Below, in pieces: positions 11,801 to 25,337 of a DNA stretch of 64,000 nucleotides. The DNA is taken from contig JAXBDG010000002.1 in NCBI GenBank assembly GCA_036320915.1, positions 434,001 to 498,000 on the forward strand. The letters run 5' to 3'. The stretch comes from Linnemannia elongata. Lineage: Eukaryota > Mortierellomycota > Mortierellomycetes > Mortierellales > Mortierellaceae. Under the pieces are notes generated by a model. It searched no databases, was not told the origin of the DNA, and was given only the letters and a program-made list of their open reading frames with translations. Position 1 is the stretch's first letter, and every line of letters begins with the position of its first letter. The position numbers and the translations under genes were made by a program.

Positions 11801-14200
11801 TTTGTGCTCGACGATGATGTAAGTGCCTTGATTCTCGACATTGTTGGTGTAGATCATGACATGGTTGGTCTCTGCCAATCTAGTCATCAACGCTGCCAAA
11901 GTGTCTCCTTTTTTCTTGTCCAACAAGTACTCTGCCGTATTCTCGAACGTGTCCGTCAAAGTTCTAAATTGGACACAGTCAAGAGGCGCAATGAGTCAAA
12001 GGTGAGAAACCAAACTACGCTCGTCCTGCAATAGAGCGACCGATTAAGTAGCAGCTGTAAAGAGTATCATACCTGGTAAATCGTCTCAGCCTGTTGGCTC
12101 TGAATCGCACATTCTCCAACACCTTGCCGTAGACCTTGGTCACTTCTCCTGCAGTCTGCGGCAATTCTGGTCGCTCCTTCATCTGGTCCAGCAAGTGCTT
12201 GTACAAGAATGTTGTCGACTTGCTCGTAAGGAAGCTATGATAAACGATTATTAAAAGGGCGACGACTTATCTATTAGAAAACGCAATTAGATGTATCTTG
12301 CCGCAGTAGAGATTGCAGGTAAAAAAATACACAAACATACCAAAGTTGTTCCGCCGTGTCCAGACCGATTCCATCGATCTGCTGGCCAAGAGAGCTGAGA
12401 CTCTCCCACTCTAGATCCAGCACTGAGTCCGTGTACTTCTTGGACTGTCCCCAATACTCGACCTTCCACGACAAGAGCTTGAAGTAGAACTGGAGAGACA
12501 GCTTCAAAACCTTCTCATACTCCGAATCAATACAGGGCTCCAGATACCAGCCATCCTCGGCGCTCTCGAGAACCTCATAATCGTACTTGATCTGACAGGC
12601 GAGGAACAGCGAAGTCTTGAAATCATCCAACATCTGATCGACGTTGGGCAGGGTCGGCACAGTAACACGATCAGCATACTCCAAGCGCAGTCGAAGACAC
12701 TCTTGCATCAACGTCGACGGAAATCGAACCAGCCTTTGGAGCTCGCTCATCGTTGGCACAAGACCCATGCTCGCAAACGCCACTGCATTCTCGACCATCG
12801 TCGCCTTGATCTGAATCAGGGCCTCGCGAAGTGAGCTCAATGTGCTCTTTTCAAAGGTCCTCTCCAATCCGTTCTCCTTGAGCAAGCGATCCACAAAGGA
12901 GACCTCCTGGCTCGAGTCCTTGGAGCGCGTGACTTCGAGCGTGTCGCTTCCTGTCCAGTTCCTGAGAATCTTGGTTTGGATCTTCATCTTCTTCATGACA
13001 CTGGCGTACGCATTCAGCGCACTCAAACGGTACTGGAACTTGGCTGAGTTGTAGAGGGGCTTGTCCACGCCGATCGCGGCGTTCTTAGGATAGAGACTCT
13101 CCACCATGTCGACTTTAAGCAAGACGCTGAGGACTTGTTCGAGTGGCGAAGCTTCGATGTTGGGATCGACTTTGAAATCCATGACTTCCTGAAGATAAGA
13201 GTCTACCTGCGTCCTGGCCGTCTCGACAAAGCGCTCTTCGTCACCAGCAGGCCGAGCGTGAAGGTTTGCACGAAGCCCGAGCCAGATCTGGTGCTTGATG
13301 GCGGGTTGAATCTCAAAGTTGGGATCCTCAAGTCGCTTGTTCTCGATACTGAAGACCTCCCCTGTCAAGACGGACTGCAGCATACTCTGCCAATCGATAC
13401 GCTCTCGGTTCAATTCCAGTACACCCTCATCTGAGTTCGAGGTTGGCTGCATGAAACGATCTAACCGCTCCTGGTCCTTGTTGCTTTCACTCTGTGTGGT
13501 GTCCTTTTCGCCGTCGTTGTCGTAGTACACCTCGACTGGGTCGTCCTCTGTATCCGACTGCGATTCATTTTGGTCCAGGTTTCTGAGTCCGAGTTGAAGA
13601 TTCTCTGCAGCGCGCATCACCTCATAATCTGCCTCTGCCTCAGCCTCGGCATCAGTTGCAGCCCTCGCCTCGGCGTCATCATAACCATCCTCATCGACTT
13701 CGTCCTCCGCAGGCTCCTCCGCAGGCTCCTCCTCTGCAATAAAGAAACTGACGCCCTTTTTCCGTGGTGCCACCACGACCTGTGGTTCGGTTTGAGGTTG
13801 CCCTTCGGGTTGCTGTGGTGATGGCTGTTGTAGTGATGACTTTGTCGGGTATGCTGTTCCTGCGCCAACTGTGGTAATGGGTACAATTGTCTGAATCGCG
13901 CTGCCAAGACATGCCAAATGTAGTGAGAGAAGAAACAAACATTGCGTTAAATCTTGACGTCAATACAGAAAGGGTAGACCATCATTCAGAACATACAAAC
14001 AGAAGTTACCCTCCTTACCCGTGTGTAGATGTGCTGGTGGTGTTGACGGCCCGGTGGTCATCCAGAGTTGGTCTGAGGGGCCATGTCATGTTGAGTGAGT
14101 TCCTGGCGGAGGAGCGACCGGTTCCACGTCGGATACTGGAGGGGCGCACGTTGGGGATGGCGTCTTCATCTTCGCCTTCCTGTACACGTTGCGTCGACAT
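8817..14200 (-). CDS. SSK2: MAPKKK of the HOG/stress pathway (Ssk2/Wis4 type)
   Basis: Five exons (14019-14200, 12341-13900, 12073-12234, 10399-11963, 8817-10297) give 1649 residues. The family phosphorylates the MAPKK of the Hog1/Sty1 stress pathway in the cytoplasm. The N-terminus is disordered with acidic runs, followed by the long conserved helical region typical of Ssk2/Ssk22/Wis4. The kinase domain lies near residues 1027-1305: IGSGTFGTVYLG, AVKEIRF, HRDVKPDNVLLD (split by the last intron), DFGAAK, GTPMYMAPEVI, and the HDRP motif. A Ser-rich tail of roughly 340 residues follows the kinase, whereas yeast Ssk2 and Wis4 end soon after it. The ATG at 14200 follows a CT-rich leader and opens MSTQRVQEGEDED. 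Assignment to the family is strong; Ssk2 versus Ssk22 cannot be told apart. Confidence 0.93.
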
Positions 14201-14489
14201 TTGTTGATGGCGTGGACTTTGTATTTTCGTATGTTGTGTGCGAGATGATGAAGGGAGGGGTATATAAAGAATTGGTTTGAAAGTGTGAAGAAGGGAAGGT
14301 GCAGGCGGCGATGTAGCGTGAGTCGAGAGTAAGAGAGAGAAAGAGAGGAGAAAAAAGAGAGAGAGGGGTGCAGGTGCAGCAGGTGCAGGTGGTGGTGCGT
14401 CGAAAAGACAAAAGACCTGGATTTTCATTGGTTCATGTGCCTTTAGTGACCGTTTTGTACTTTTCTATCAAAGGGTACATTTCTAGGAT
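14201..14489. other. MAPKKK upstream / SEC15 downstream gap
   Basis: The gap lies 5' of the MAPKKK start and 3' of the SEC15 stop. Next to the MAPKKK start it is CT-rich on the minus strand (14290-14400), the leader style seen before other genes here. It must hold the MAPKKK promoter and the SEC15 3' end. Confidence 0.4.
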
Positions 14490-17400
14490 CTAGGAAGAGC
14501 TGGACTTAAGGCCTCCCCACTCGAGCACCTTGCCCCAACTGCGTCGCTTGGTCTTCTCCTGCGTCGTCGCTGCTGCCGCTACTGGAGCTGTCATAAGTCT
14601 ATATAGGAAAGGAATAAGAATCCACGAAAAACATATCAGCAACTGAAAAGACTCAATACGTGTTCGCGTTAGTCCATGATGCAATCCCTCCTTCGTAGTG
14701 TCTTACTTTTCAAGCATCCTCGTCACATCATCGGGCTTGACTTGAGCATAGTGCTGGCTGCGGATCTGAGGGTCCATGTACTCTTCCGTGTTCTCGGACA
14801 AAAGAAGGGTAATCAACTACAGCAAGAAAGCATTTCGATAAGTACGTTACTCAATGACATGGCTACAGGTGGTGACTCGATATCGATACATGAAAGAGTC
14901 CTGTAGAATATTGTACCTGTCTCAGAGGGAGGAACGTCATGGCGACGTTGGCATTATCAAATGTGGCAACAAACTTCTCCAGGAAACTGATATCCATGTC
15001 GAACGTCGCAACAAAGTTCTGGTTGATGTGCTTCACGTTAGGATCCGTAAAGATGTTCTAGCAGTCCGCAAAAATGAAGCATACTGTTAGTGGCCTTCGA
15101 AAGAGTTAGTTACAGAGCTGCAACAGCCCAATCGAAATAGCAAGACTTACATGCAGCATGTTGGCCAAATGCTCCAGCACATCATAATAGACAAAGGTCC
15201 TGATCGACTCGGGCAGGTTTAGTAGCGTGGCACTCATGACAACTTCAAGGAACGAGACCAACTCTGTGTTTAAGATATACAAAAAAAACCCCCCAACAGT
15301 AAACCAGTCAGTGAACAAACTTGACCACCGCTGTATCAAAAAGTCATCTTATCTCCTTGACCAACGCTTTTTACCTTGAAGATACATGCTGTGCATTTCT
15401 TGAACATTGGAGGGGAGCCTGTTTAAGACAATAGCGAGTGGTGGTTAGATATGTTGCCGGCTAAGATACGACAAGGAGACATACATTAACATTGCACGAC
15501 ATACCACTCGTATTCTGCCAACTCAAGAATGTCATCGATCTTGGAGTTGACAAGCTCCGAAATACGGTTCTCAGCACTTCGCCTGGTCTCTCTGAACAAT
15601 CCTGTAGCCTGGAGTGAGATCTTGGTGGTATCAGATGTCGACCTATTGCAATTCATATCAGCCGTTAGACGTACTCTCACAAGATACAGGTATGTTCCCA
15701 GAAACACCGACCGTTGAATATCAAGGCCCTACCTCAACTCGGTCAACATTTGCTCAAAGTCAGCACAGGCGCCTTGGAAGTACTCCAAGTTGATGATGAT
15801 TTGTGCGATTTGGGAAAGGTTCCTTGACTCAAGCTTTTTCAACCACACAGAGTGAACGTGCTGGATCAGGAGGGTATCCAAGCTCTATTGAAAACAAATT
15901 CGACGCGAAATGGCTTTTGTTAGTGCATAGTGGCTTTCAACGAAACGACATGTTTGAACATGCGAAAGAATTTCCTGAGAGTTCGCACTGGCGGACTTAC
16001 ATCCTTGACGAGCTCGTCCATCTCATTCTGCTCTTGATTGAAACCTTCAACAAAGCGATAAAACTGTGTGACAAACTGCTTAATATCCTCGCAACAGTAT
16101 GGCACCACCTTTGAGAAGGGGAGAGTTCTCGGAAACCTAGGTCGTTTCAGAGAAAAAATGGCATAAGTCAGCCAGGCTATACATTGCCTCCAGTTTGCAC
16201 TTCAGCGGTTGCAAAGAAGGCAAGTAACATACCCTTGCCTTGCGGCGCTGCGCTCTTCTCTGAAACGGAAGGACATCTGCAGCAAGTTGTACTCGTCCTG
16301 ATTTTCAACCAGCATTGGGGTATAATCATCCTCGTCCACGAGCTATTTTATCCATCGTTGAAACGTGAGTAGTTAGTACAGAGATTGGCATGCTCATAAA
16401 TATACTAACTGCAAACGCCGTCAAAATATTACCTTGTGGAAGTTGGCACTGAACTTTGTCTCTAATTGATCAGCGTAGGTGCGGAACAGCGTGAGAAGAA
16501 GATCGTTCAACTTGCTGACAGGGTAGTTGTACGACTAATCGGTAAAACACCAAAAAAAAAAAAAAAAAAAAAAAAATAGAAGTCAATGATTGGATCCGTC
16601 GCTCAGAAGTCCATAATGGTCATTGGATTTTTCAAAAGCCCTACCTCCATGGTCTGGATATAGAGCATCAACAACAGCTTCACGTTCAGGAACATGTCGG
16701 GGTCGTTGCACTTTTCCAGGCCTTCCGACAGCATGCGGAGTAAAAGTCCCGTAACAAGATCGCAAAGCTCATCCAACTATGCATATTAAAAACAAAATGA
16801 GAGATTGTTAGCATGAGAGCATTGTCCCCGACGAACGTTGTTGCCTCCACGGCGCGCGACGTTTTACCTGAGCTTGGGTTCTAAAGTTGGTTGTAGAGTG
16901 CAAAATAATGTGTTCGACAATGAAGAAGCCGACAATATCCTGAAGCAATGACTCAAAGTTGTCAGTGTTGCGGTCCTTGAGGTTGAAGGACGATGTCATT
17001 GATGACAGCGTCAATTTCGCCTGGGCACGTCGGTCCTCGGCGTAGTTTGTCCTGAACTCTGCGCGCTGTCCAAGTTCGTCGTAGATATGAAGACACTGGT
17101 ATAAGGGTTTAAAGTCAATCTTGACTTGATCTGCATCGAGGATATCGACTATTAACAAAGAAAATGTTGTTCGAATTAATACCAAATCTTTCTCATAGAG
17201 ACGTGAATGAAATCAACTGCGCGTGTACTCACCTTCGCTCTCCTCATTGACAGCTGCCTCGACAGCAGAGTTGACGTTGTGTGATGTCTTTAGTTTGAAA
17301 CCCTTGCTGGACCTATCGCGCCACCGCTGTTGTCTGGCTGACATTCTGTCCATGGCAAGCTGTCCCATCGCCTTTTGACTTGTTCGGATGCTATGTAAGT

Positions 17401-18350
17401 GTCAAATATGACAATGTTAGCAAATTGTGGATCTTCCTTCCAGTGACTTACAGCAGTTCTTTGCCTCGTACCTGAAGAGCCATTCCTTCATCTCCGTCGT
17501 AACTGCATCCTTGATAGCGTGTTGTAAGATTGGCACACAGTCCTCTATTGAACCGAATGTAGAAGGAGAACCAAAGTTAGATTTGCAACTCGACTCCCGC
17601 TTCACATCTATGATGACGCCTTTGGAGACTTACGCATATGCCTTGCAAACTCGAACTGGATGACACTGCGAAGGTGGACAACCTGAATCTCGTCAACAAT
17701 CTACAAGAGCAACCGTAAGAAGACCTGTCAGCTGAATAGTCCCTATTCAATCTTTCAGTTGACGATCAGAGTCAATGTCGCGCCGCCTGTACTTACGCGC
17801 AGGGCGGAGTAGTATTTTCTGGCCTCGACCTGGACATTGACACGGTTGGCGAGATCCAAAAAATGAATACAGGTCTTTAGCGTCTCCGTCGCCGTGGCGA
17901 TGTTCTCTTGAATGCGTTTCGACTCTACCAGCTCACGTTTCTATATGAACAAAGAGATCAAATGCTTTGTAGTTAGAATACTAGGTACGACATAAGCGGA
18001 CTTACTGTTGTATTCAGACAATTGATAGTGGTTACCTTGGCAGTCAACTCCTTTCCAGCCAGCTGGACGTCTGTGTTGAGGGTATGAATCTTGTCCTTTA
18101 AGTCAACGGTGCCCTGTCTGACCTTGAGCAGTCGGTCGACAGACTGGACAAACTCTTGGTAGTTGGAGTTGCACATCTTTTCGATTTCCATTTCCTTGCG
18201 GCGAATGAACATGCCGAGCTGGTCGAGAAAGGGCTTCATCTTGTTGTTGCGGTAGACGTCCTTCATGGTTGGGCCCAGGTGCTCCAGGTTCTCTGCATCG
18301 TTGGTTGCATCCGAGACCAAGACGAGCTGTTGAATGTCGAACTCGGCCAT
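14490..18350 (-). CDS. SEC15: Exocyst complex subunit Sec15 (EXOC6)
   Basis: Seventeen exons join in phase to 774 residues, the usual Sec15 length: 18036-18350, 17797-17940, 17634-17700, 17472-17544, 17233-17390, 16868-17148, 16645-16776, 16433-16534, 16233-16342, 16001-16136, 15733-15884, 15505-15642, 15375-15418, 15151-15263, 14917-15057, 14707-14816, 14490-14598. Sec15 links Rab GTPases (Sec4) on secretory vesicles to the exocyst for tethering at the plasma membrane. Family hallmarks: NYQEFVQSVDRLLKVRQGTV near the start, QCLHIYDELGQRAEF, YNYPVSKLNDLLLTLFRTYA, FPRTLPFSKVVPYCC, and a C-terminal helical domain. The fourth intron uses a GTACGA donor, chosen because it alone keeps phase and the WLFSIRTS alignment. 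The basic C-terminus ends KTKRRSWGKVLEWGG. The start follows a CT-rich leader. Confidence 0.93.
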
Positions 18351-18878
18351 GGCTGTGTCTGTTGTGTTTTCTGTCGTGTAGAGAAGGTCCTGAGAGAAGA
18401 AGGTATAGTAAAGGAGGAGGGATGATGGACAGACAGTGTGAGGTTGCAAAGCTCCTTACCCCGCCCGCCCGTTTGGACTGCAAAAACGTGGTGCATTGGC
18501 GAACTTATCACGTGATGACTATCAGCTCGCGACTTCAAGCTGGCGGTGAACCAGTTTGCTTCCACAGCACCACCTCTATCTTGGCGTCAAGGTTGAACTG
18601 TGTTGACAATCAAGAGGAACGTTGAGGCTCCAGATATCTCTTGGGGCAACGAAGAGCTAGCAAAGGCGCTTTGCCGCCTGAAAGTGACTGGTAGCATGGA
18701 CTTTGTACACTCTCCTTTGGTTTGACATCCACAGGAAACAATAGGAGTCCGATTTGACACAGGAACATGCGTCTGTCGTATCCCGTAAAGATATAGACAG
18801 ATGTAAACACCTTGCGACAGTAGGGCTATGCTCAATTGCTGTCGATGTCATCGCCAGGGTGTCTGTTTTGCCACAATT

Positions 18879-18954
<76 letters not shown>

Positions 18955-19296
18955 CTTCTTTTTGAAAGATCGTGAGTGACTCTAAGTTTGACTGACATAA
19001 CGCGCCTGCTGGTTTGATTTTTTGCCACCACTCGATAGAAAATATTTGGGCTCTTGGAAATGGTGGCAAATGATCCAGACTCACTCTGAAATAAAAAGGG
19101 CCGGGTCATCGCTCTTTTCTTTCTTTTCATCACTCACACTCGACACTTTCCTCACCTCACCTCACTCTCCCCCACTCTACCTTCTTCTATCCTCTACTCT
19201 CCCCACTACTCTCTCTCCACGCTTCTTTCTTTCTTTCTGATTCACAACGCTCTTCTCTCTCTCTTTCCCATTCCTTCATTCAAAAAGACAATAACA
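18351..19296. promoter_or_regulatory. Divergent promoter between SEC15 and PARP, with (TC)36
   Basis: The two genes start outward from this 946-bp gap. It contains an uninterrupted TC repeat at 18881-18952 and, before the PARP start, an extended CT-rich leader (19100-19296). No other gene is seen. Promoter function is inferred only from position. Confidence 0.6.
18881..18952. repeat. (TC)36 microsatellite
   Basis: Perfect dinucleotide repeat of 72 bp in the SEC15/PARP divergent promoter. Confidence 0.97.
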
Positions 19297-21591
19297 ATGC
19301 CCCCAAAACGCGCTGCGTCTAAAAAGGCTGCCCCAGCCACGCCCTACATCGAGGGTTGTGTTCTCGCTATCGCCGGCACCTCAAACAACCTTAACCAAAC
19401 CCAGATCGAAGCTATCGTCACTGCCCCAGAGTTCGGTGCCACCGTTGCCAGCACCGTCACCAAAAAAGTCACCCACCTCATCACAAACGCCACCGAAGTC
19501 GCAAAGGGCACCACAAAGGTCACCAAGGCCACCACCCTCGGATCCGTCCAACTCGTCACCCTCGACTGGATCCTCGATATGCAGCAACAAAAGAAGCGTC
19601 TCGATGAGGCTAACTACAAGGTCGGCTCATCTACTGCTGCTACTGCAACCATCGCCCCTGTCTCCCCCGTCTCTGCCGCTGCCGATCCCCCAAAGAGGAC
19701 TGCCGCCAAGCGCAAGGCTGCCGCTGTCGACACCGATGGCGACGATGACGAGAAGGCCGCTGTCGAGAAAAAGATCAAGACGCTGAAGGACAAGGTCGCC
19801 AAGTCTACATCCAAGGTCAAGCAGCCCCCCGTCGACCCTGCGTGCGGTCTGAGAAACTCGCACAAGGTCTACACTGACGACGAGGTTGCCTGGGACGCTC
19901 GCTTGAACCAGACCAACATTGGTCATAACAACAATAAGTTCTATCGCGTCCAGTTGCTTGTCTCGCCTGGAGGACAGTATGCCGTCTATTGTCACTGGGG
20001 AAGAGTTGGTGCTTTCGGCCAGTCCTCAATCGATAACTGTCACAGCTTAGACGCTGGCAAGTCTCTTTTTGAGAAAAAGTACAAGGACAAGACCAGAAAC
20101 AACTGGGCCGACCGTGATAACTTTGTCAAGGTTCCTGGTAAGTCATTGGGGAGTTTTTGGGTCGATCGATGGTGATTGCTTGGACATGATTGCTATCTAC
20201 GGAGCTAATCTAACTTCTCACTTTCTCTCTGCATGCCACTTGCGATACTAGGCAAGTACCACTTGCTTCCCCCAGATGAGGGTGATTCTGATGATGAGGA
20301 TGATGAAGAATCCGAGGCTAAGAAGGCCATCAAGAAGGAGAAGGAGGCCCAACCCATCCCAGAGTCCAAGCTTCACCCCAAGGTTCAGGATCTCGTCTCC
20401 ATGATCTTCAACACCAAGATGATGGATCAGCAGATGATGGAGCTCGACTACGACGCCAAGAAGATGCCTCTCGGAAAGCTCGCCAAAGCAACCATCCTCG
20501 GCGGATACGAGGTTCTCAAGAAGATTGCCGAGATTATCGACAAGCCCCGCACTGCTGCCATCACACACCAGCTGCAAGAGCTTTCTAGCGACTTTTACAC
20601 AGTCATCCCTCACAGTTTTGGCATGAAGGTCCCACCCGTCATCAATACCGCGCCTATGGTCAAGACCAAACTGGAGATGTTGGAGGCTCTCGGAGAGATT
20701 GAGATTGCCCAGAAGTTGATCAAGGATAACAAGAAGCTGGAGGAAGCCCTGACAATCAACCCATTGGACCAACAGTACGCTTCTCTCAGACTCAACAAAC
20801 TCGAGCCCATGGACAAAGAATCCGAGCGCTTCAAGCTTATCGACCAGTTTGTTCGTAACTCTCATGGAAAGACTCACTCGTACTACAACCTTGTCATTGA
20901 CGAGGTCTTTGATCTCGACCGTGAGGGTGAGCAGGAGCGCTTCAAGGATGCTGGCTTTGACAAGCTTCACAACCGCCGCCTGCTCTGGCACGGAAGCCGT
21001 CTTACCAACTATGTTGGTATTCTCAGCCAAGGTCTTCGTATTGGTAAGCACCATTATTCCTTTTGCATTTATTGTTCGCTTTAGCGTTGAAAGCGTTTTT
21101 TCTTTCATTGCAGCTTTGCTAAACGCTCTATCTTCTGCCTTATTTTCTTCTCTGAAACAGCTCCTCCTGAGGCTCCTGTCACTGGTTACATGTTCGACAA
21201 GGGAGCATACTTTGCTGACTGTGTTTCAAAGTCTGCCAACTACTGCTTCACTGGACCTTCGAACAATACGGGTCTGATGCTTTTGTGCGAGGTTGCCCTA
21301 GGAGACATGCATGAGCTTGAGCAGTCGGACTACAACGCCAAGATCAACTCGGAGAAGGCAGGCAAGCACAGTACCAAGGGATGCGGACAATCGTACCCCA
21401 AGCCATCGGGCGATGTGATTATCGAGGACAACCTGCGTGTCCAGGCCGGAGAGTTGGAAACTGAGCCACCCAAGAACAATGGCTTCGGCTACAGACTCCA
21501 GTACAACGAGTTCATCGTCTACAACACCAGCCAGATCAAGATGCGATACCTCATCAAGATGAAGTTTGACTACGGCAGCCGCCGCTGGTAA
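19297..21591 (+). CDS. Poly(ADP-ribose) polymerase with BRCT and WGR domains
   Basis: Exons 19297-20137, 20252-21043 and 21161-21591 give 687 residues. The enzyme attaches ADP-ribose chains from NAD+ to proteins at DNA breaks. Domains in order: Lys/Ala-rich start, BRCT (about 20-110, ending in LDWILD), a basic linker with KRTAAKRKAAA that could act as a nuclear signal, WGR (about 195-285, HWGRVGAFGQ near 234), the helical PARP regulatory domain (about 310-440), and the ART catalytic domain. The H-Y-E triad is present: WHGSR (about 525), GAYFADCVSKSANYC, and NEFIVYN (Glu about 661), so polymer formation is expected. This layout (BRCT-WGR-PARP, no zinc fingers) is the usual fungal PARP form. 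The start ATG follows a CT-rich leader and begins MPPKRAASKK. Confidence 0.95.
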
Positions 21592-21848
21592 ACCGTCCGA
21601 CAGCTAGCAACCGTCGCCACCTTGTACTTTCAATGTATTTTTACCCCCTTTGCTATAGATTGCTATAAATAAATAATCAGTCACCATTCATTCATACGTT
21701 CAGAACAACGTGTTCATGTCTCTCTTGCCGCCACCAAGCACTCTCTCTTTAGTCTTCACCCTCTGCAACCTCAAGACGACCATCATTAACTCGCCCACCC
21801 GCCAACAGGACATCATCAAAGACAGACAGCCTTCTCTCTTTCAACAAT

Positions 21849-24524
21849 ATGCTTGCCGGAAAAGGATGGTCCGGCAAAGTGGTCAAGTCACTCGCACTTG
21901 TCGCCACCCTCGCTGTTGCCATTGTCCACGCCGATGAACATTCGCACAAGGTACATCACCCCTCTCACTTGGAAAGAACTGCCACCATACTCAATTACAA
22001 ACAGGAGCACTAACTGAAGCTACCGGATTCCTTTCTCATCGCGATAGTATGAAGACTCAGAGGCGGTCGTTGTTTGGGCCAACTCCGTAGGACCCTTGAG
22101 GTGAGTCATGCGTGCTTCCGGAGACAAGGGGGGCAGAGATAAAGACAATTGAGAAAAGACACGGCATCATGTTCGCATGCACTTGCTGACAGTATCCCAA
22201 TATCATCCAATGTTATAGCAATCGACAGGAGACCTACGAATACTTTCAACTGCCATACTGCAAAGGAGAAGGTCAAGTCGAACACCGACATGAGACCTTG
22301 GGCGAGGCCTTGCTCGGAATGGAGCTCGTCAACTCAGGAATCTCCATTCGTTTTGGAAGTACGTTCCACCTTGCAGTTGTCACCGTCTACCTTTTGGTCC
22401 TCTTTAAGGAACATGCTTTGGTTGTTTGTCGGCACAATTAAGACTCGAAGGCACCACTCAATTGACCTTATGCTTTATGTACTAACGCATACGTTTCTTT
22501 TGTAGAGAGCCAGGATACTACGTCGATCTGCCCTAGACGCCTTTTGACTGCTCAGGACGTCACGACGTTCCAATACGCCATTTCTCACGACTACTGGTTC
22601 CAATACTTTATCGACGATCTTCCTGCCTGGGGTAAGAATCACTCATGATTCCTTCCTTCTGGCAGCAGGCCGCGAAACTGCTTGCATTTTACCGGGGAAA
22701 CCATGTTCCGATATGCAGTGTATTTATTCTCGCTTACTCCTCTCCTGTTTGATGTTTAGGAATGGTTGGCAAAAAGGACAAGGAAACCGACAATGTTTCG
22801 CTGTTCACTCACCAGAACTTTGAATTCGAATACAACGGCGACCAAATCATCTCCGCAAAGGTGACACCCGAGAACCCCGTGTTGTTGACCAACACGCAGG
22901 CGGGTGTTAACATCGACTTTACGTACTCTGTCCAGTGGAAAGCGACGACCAAGGAGTTCAAATCACGGTTCGAGCGTTACCTGGATTCCGACTTTTTCGA
23001 AAACAAGGTATTGTGGGTGAAATCCTACCGTTGTGTCCTGCAAAGTTGTAAGGCAGACACACTAACATATATGATCCCTTTTCGTGCTTAGATCCATTGG
23101 TTCTCGATTTTCAACTCGTTGATGATGGTGCTGTTCTTAACAGGATTTGTCAGTGCCATGTGGATCCGCTATCTCCGCCGCGACTTTGCCCGCTACGACA
23201 AGGAGGCTGGCCTGACTGATTTTGTAAGTCGCTTTGATGTCTTTCCATTTAACCTAACAGCAAATAATTGCAAATGTAATTTTTTTCACGCTGATACCTT
23301 TTCACCCTTGCTTTGTATTGTAGGACCATGACTTGGGAGATGACTATGGATGGAAGCAGATTCATGGCGACGTGTTCAGACCCCCATCCAGCCCCATGAC
23401 CTTTGCAGCGTTTGTCGGAACAGGACACCAGCTTGCCTGGACTTCTTTCTTTGTGATCCTCTACACCATCTTTGGACAGGAGTGGACCGAGCGCGCTAGC
23501 ATTATGACTGCCACCATTTTCATCTACGCCTTTACGTCAATGATTTCGGGATACTCGAGCGCTAGTCAGTACTCGCAGTACGGTGGCAAGGAATGGGTCC
23601 GCTGCATGTTTTTGACTGCTGGATTCTGGCCTGCCGCAGTTGTGATTGTCACCAGCTTGAACAACACTATCGCCATCTACTATACCAGCTCCCGCGCCAT
23701 TCCCTTTGGCACCATGGTACGGAACTTTTGGATATTGCTCGTTCTTGAGGCCGCTTTTGCTTATTGTACAAGTGAACTGGGTGGTAACTAATGTTGGCAT
23801 GTAATACTTATGAAATTAGATGGCGTTGCTTGTGATCTGGATGTTTATTGTCCTTCCACTGACACTTGTGGGAAGCATTCTGGGTAAGAACTGGGCCGGA
23901 AAAGCCGACTTCCCCTGCAGAGTCCACGCCATCCCTCGTCAGATCCCCGAAAAGATCTGGTACGCCGAACCCATCGTTGTCATTGCGCTTGGAGGCATCT
24001 TGCCATTCGCATCGATCTTTATCGAGATTTATTTCCTGTTCACGTCGTTCTGGTCCTACAAGGTCTACTATGTCTATGGATTCGGACTGCTGGTCTTTGG
24101 AATTGTGATGCTTGTCACTGCGTCAGTAACGGTGGTGAGCACGTACTTTGTGATCAATACTGAGGACTATAGGTGGCATTGGATGAGTCTTGCCACCTGT
24201 GGGTCTACCGCGGTGTATGTGTACATTTATTCTGTCTACTACTATATGCAGAAAACCAAGTAAGTCTCCTTTCCGGCTCTTGTTTTTTTTTATACTTGAT
24301 GTCGTTAAAAGTGGTAGGGGTTGTGAGATAGAAAGACAACTTTGTGCTGATCTCTTTTTGTTTGTTTTATAACTAATAGGATGTATGGGTTGTTTCAGAC
24401 GAGCTTTTACTTTGGCAATACGGCATTGGCATGCATGGCGATCTTTTTGATCCTCGGATCTGTGGGTCATTTTGCGGCCAACAAGTTTGTCATGAGGATA
24501 TATCGTAACGTCAAGCTTGATTAG
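21849..24524 (+). CDS. Transmembrane 9 superfamily protein (nonaspanin, TM9SF3-like)
   Basis: Nine exons (21849-21950, 22048-22100, 22219-22358, 22506-22631, 22760-23007, 23092-23223, 23324-23716, 23820-24259, 24380-24524) make 592 residues, the TM9SF3 length. Nonaspanins are Golgi/endosome membrane proteins involved in sorting of membrane cargo. A signal peptide (about 1-29, [14 protein letters not shown]) is followed by a lumenal domain with [19 protein letters not shown], a family signature. Nine hydrophobic segments follow, the first at [17 protein letters not shown]. The C-terminus YRNVKLD matches the Golgi-retention and COPI-binding tail (KxD) of the family. The ninth exon carries the last membrane span. 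The model was confirmed exon by exon by phase and alignment. Confidence 0.95.
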
Positions 24525-25082
24525 AAACGTCAGGAGGAAGGATGGAAGGGGAGGGGATTGGTAATGAAGACGAGGTCTTTTCTACAGAATGCAATGATTG
24601 AATACATATCACTGAAACCAACACTGTGCACTTTTGTGAATGGAGAGGGTAAATGGCGGTGGTTGTTCCTTTTTGTTCGTCAAATCTTTTTATCCTTTTT
24701 TTTTTCTTCATCCCCTATGACCGACCTTGCAGATAGCCAGTTCTTTACATGAAAAAGGGGGGAGGACAATCCAGAGACCTACCCATTTATCTGTCAGGAC
24801 CAAGGTCAGTGGACATGGTCACCTGCATAGAGAAGTAAAAAACGCTAAAAGATGCACTGGGTGAAGCAACCCTGAATTTTAGGCTGACTTTGGTCCAGCG
24901 CAACAGAGCTGAACAGATAGAGAAAGAGGGGGGGGGGGGTTGCAAATGTGGGATGTTGTTGCGAGCTACTGGAAGTGTGGTTCATCCGCCACTCCCCCAT
25001 CACCGCCACGCTGCCCTTTAGACCAGAAAAATAAAGGGGGTTGAAGAAGAGACAGAAGGTGAAAAGAAGGCGAAAAGCGAAG

Positions 25083-25117
<35 letters not shown>

Positions 25118-25281
25118 CAAGATAAAGTCTGCATCAAATGCGGATAGAAGGACTTTGGGGAGTTGATTGTGACATGGTTGGCTGACATTATTTTTTTTAA
25201 ATTTTTGACGCTAAGAAACGCCAAAACTGAGGTGAGACAAACAAAGTTGTACGATATGCAGGTTGAGCCAGTCTGGGCTGA

Positions 25282-25337
<56 letters not shown>

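Noticed and set aside
18881..18952. Possible CRISPR-like or satellite array
   Set aside because: It is a simple dinucleotide repeat with no spacers. No CRISPR is present in the window.
20248..21108. 286-codon minus-strand frame
   Set aside because: Antisense shadow of the PARP exon; its composition mirrors the sense codon bias.
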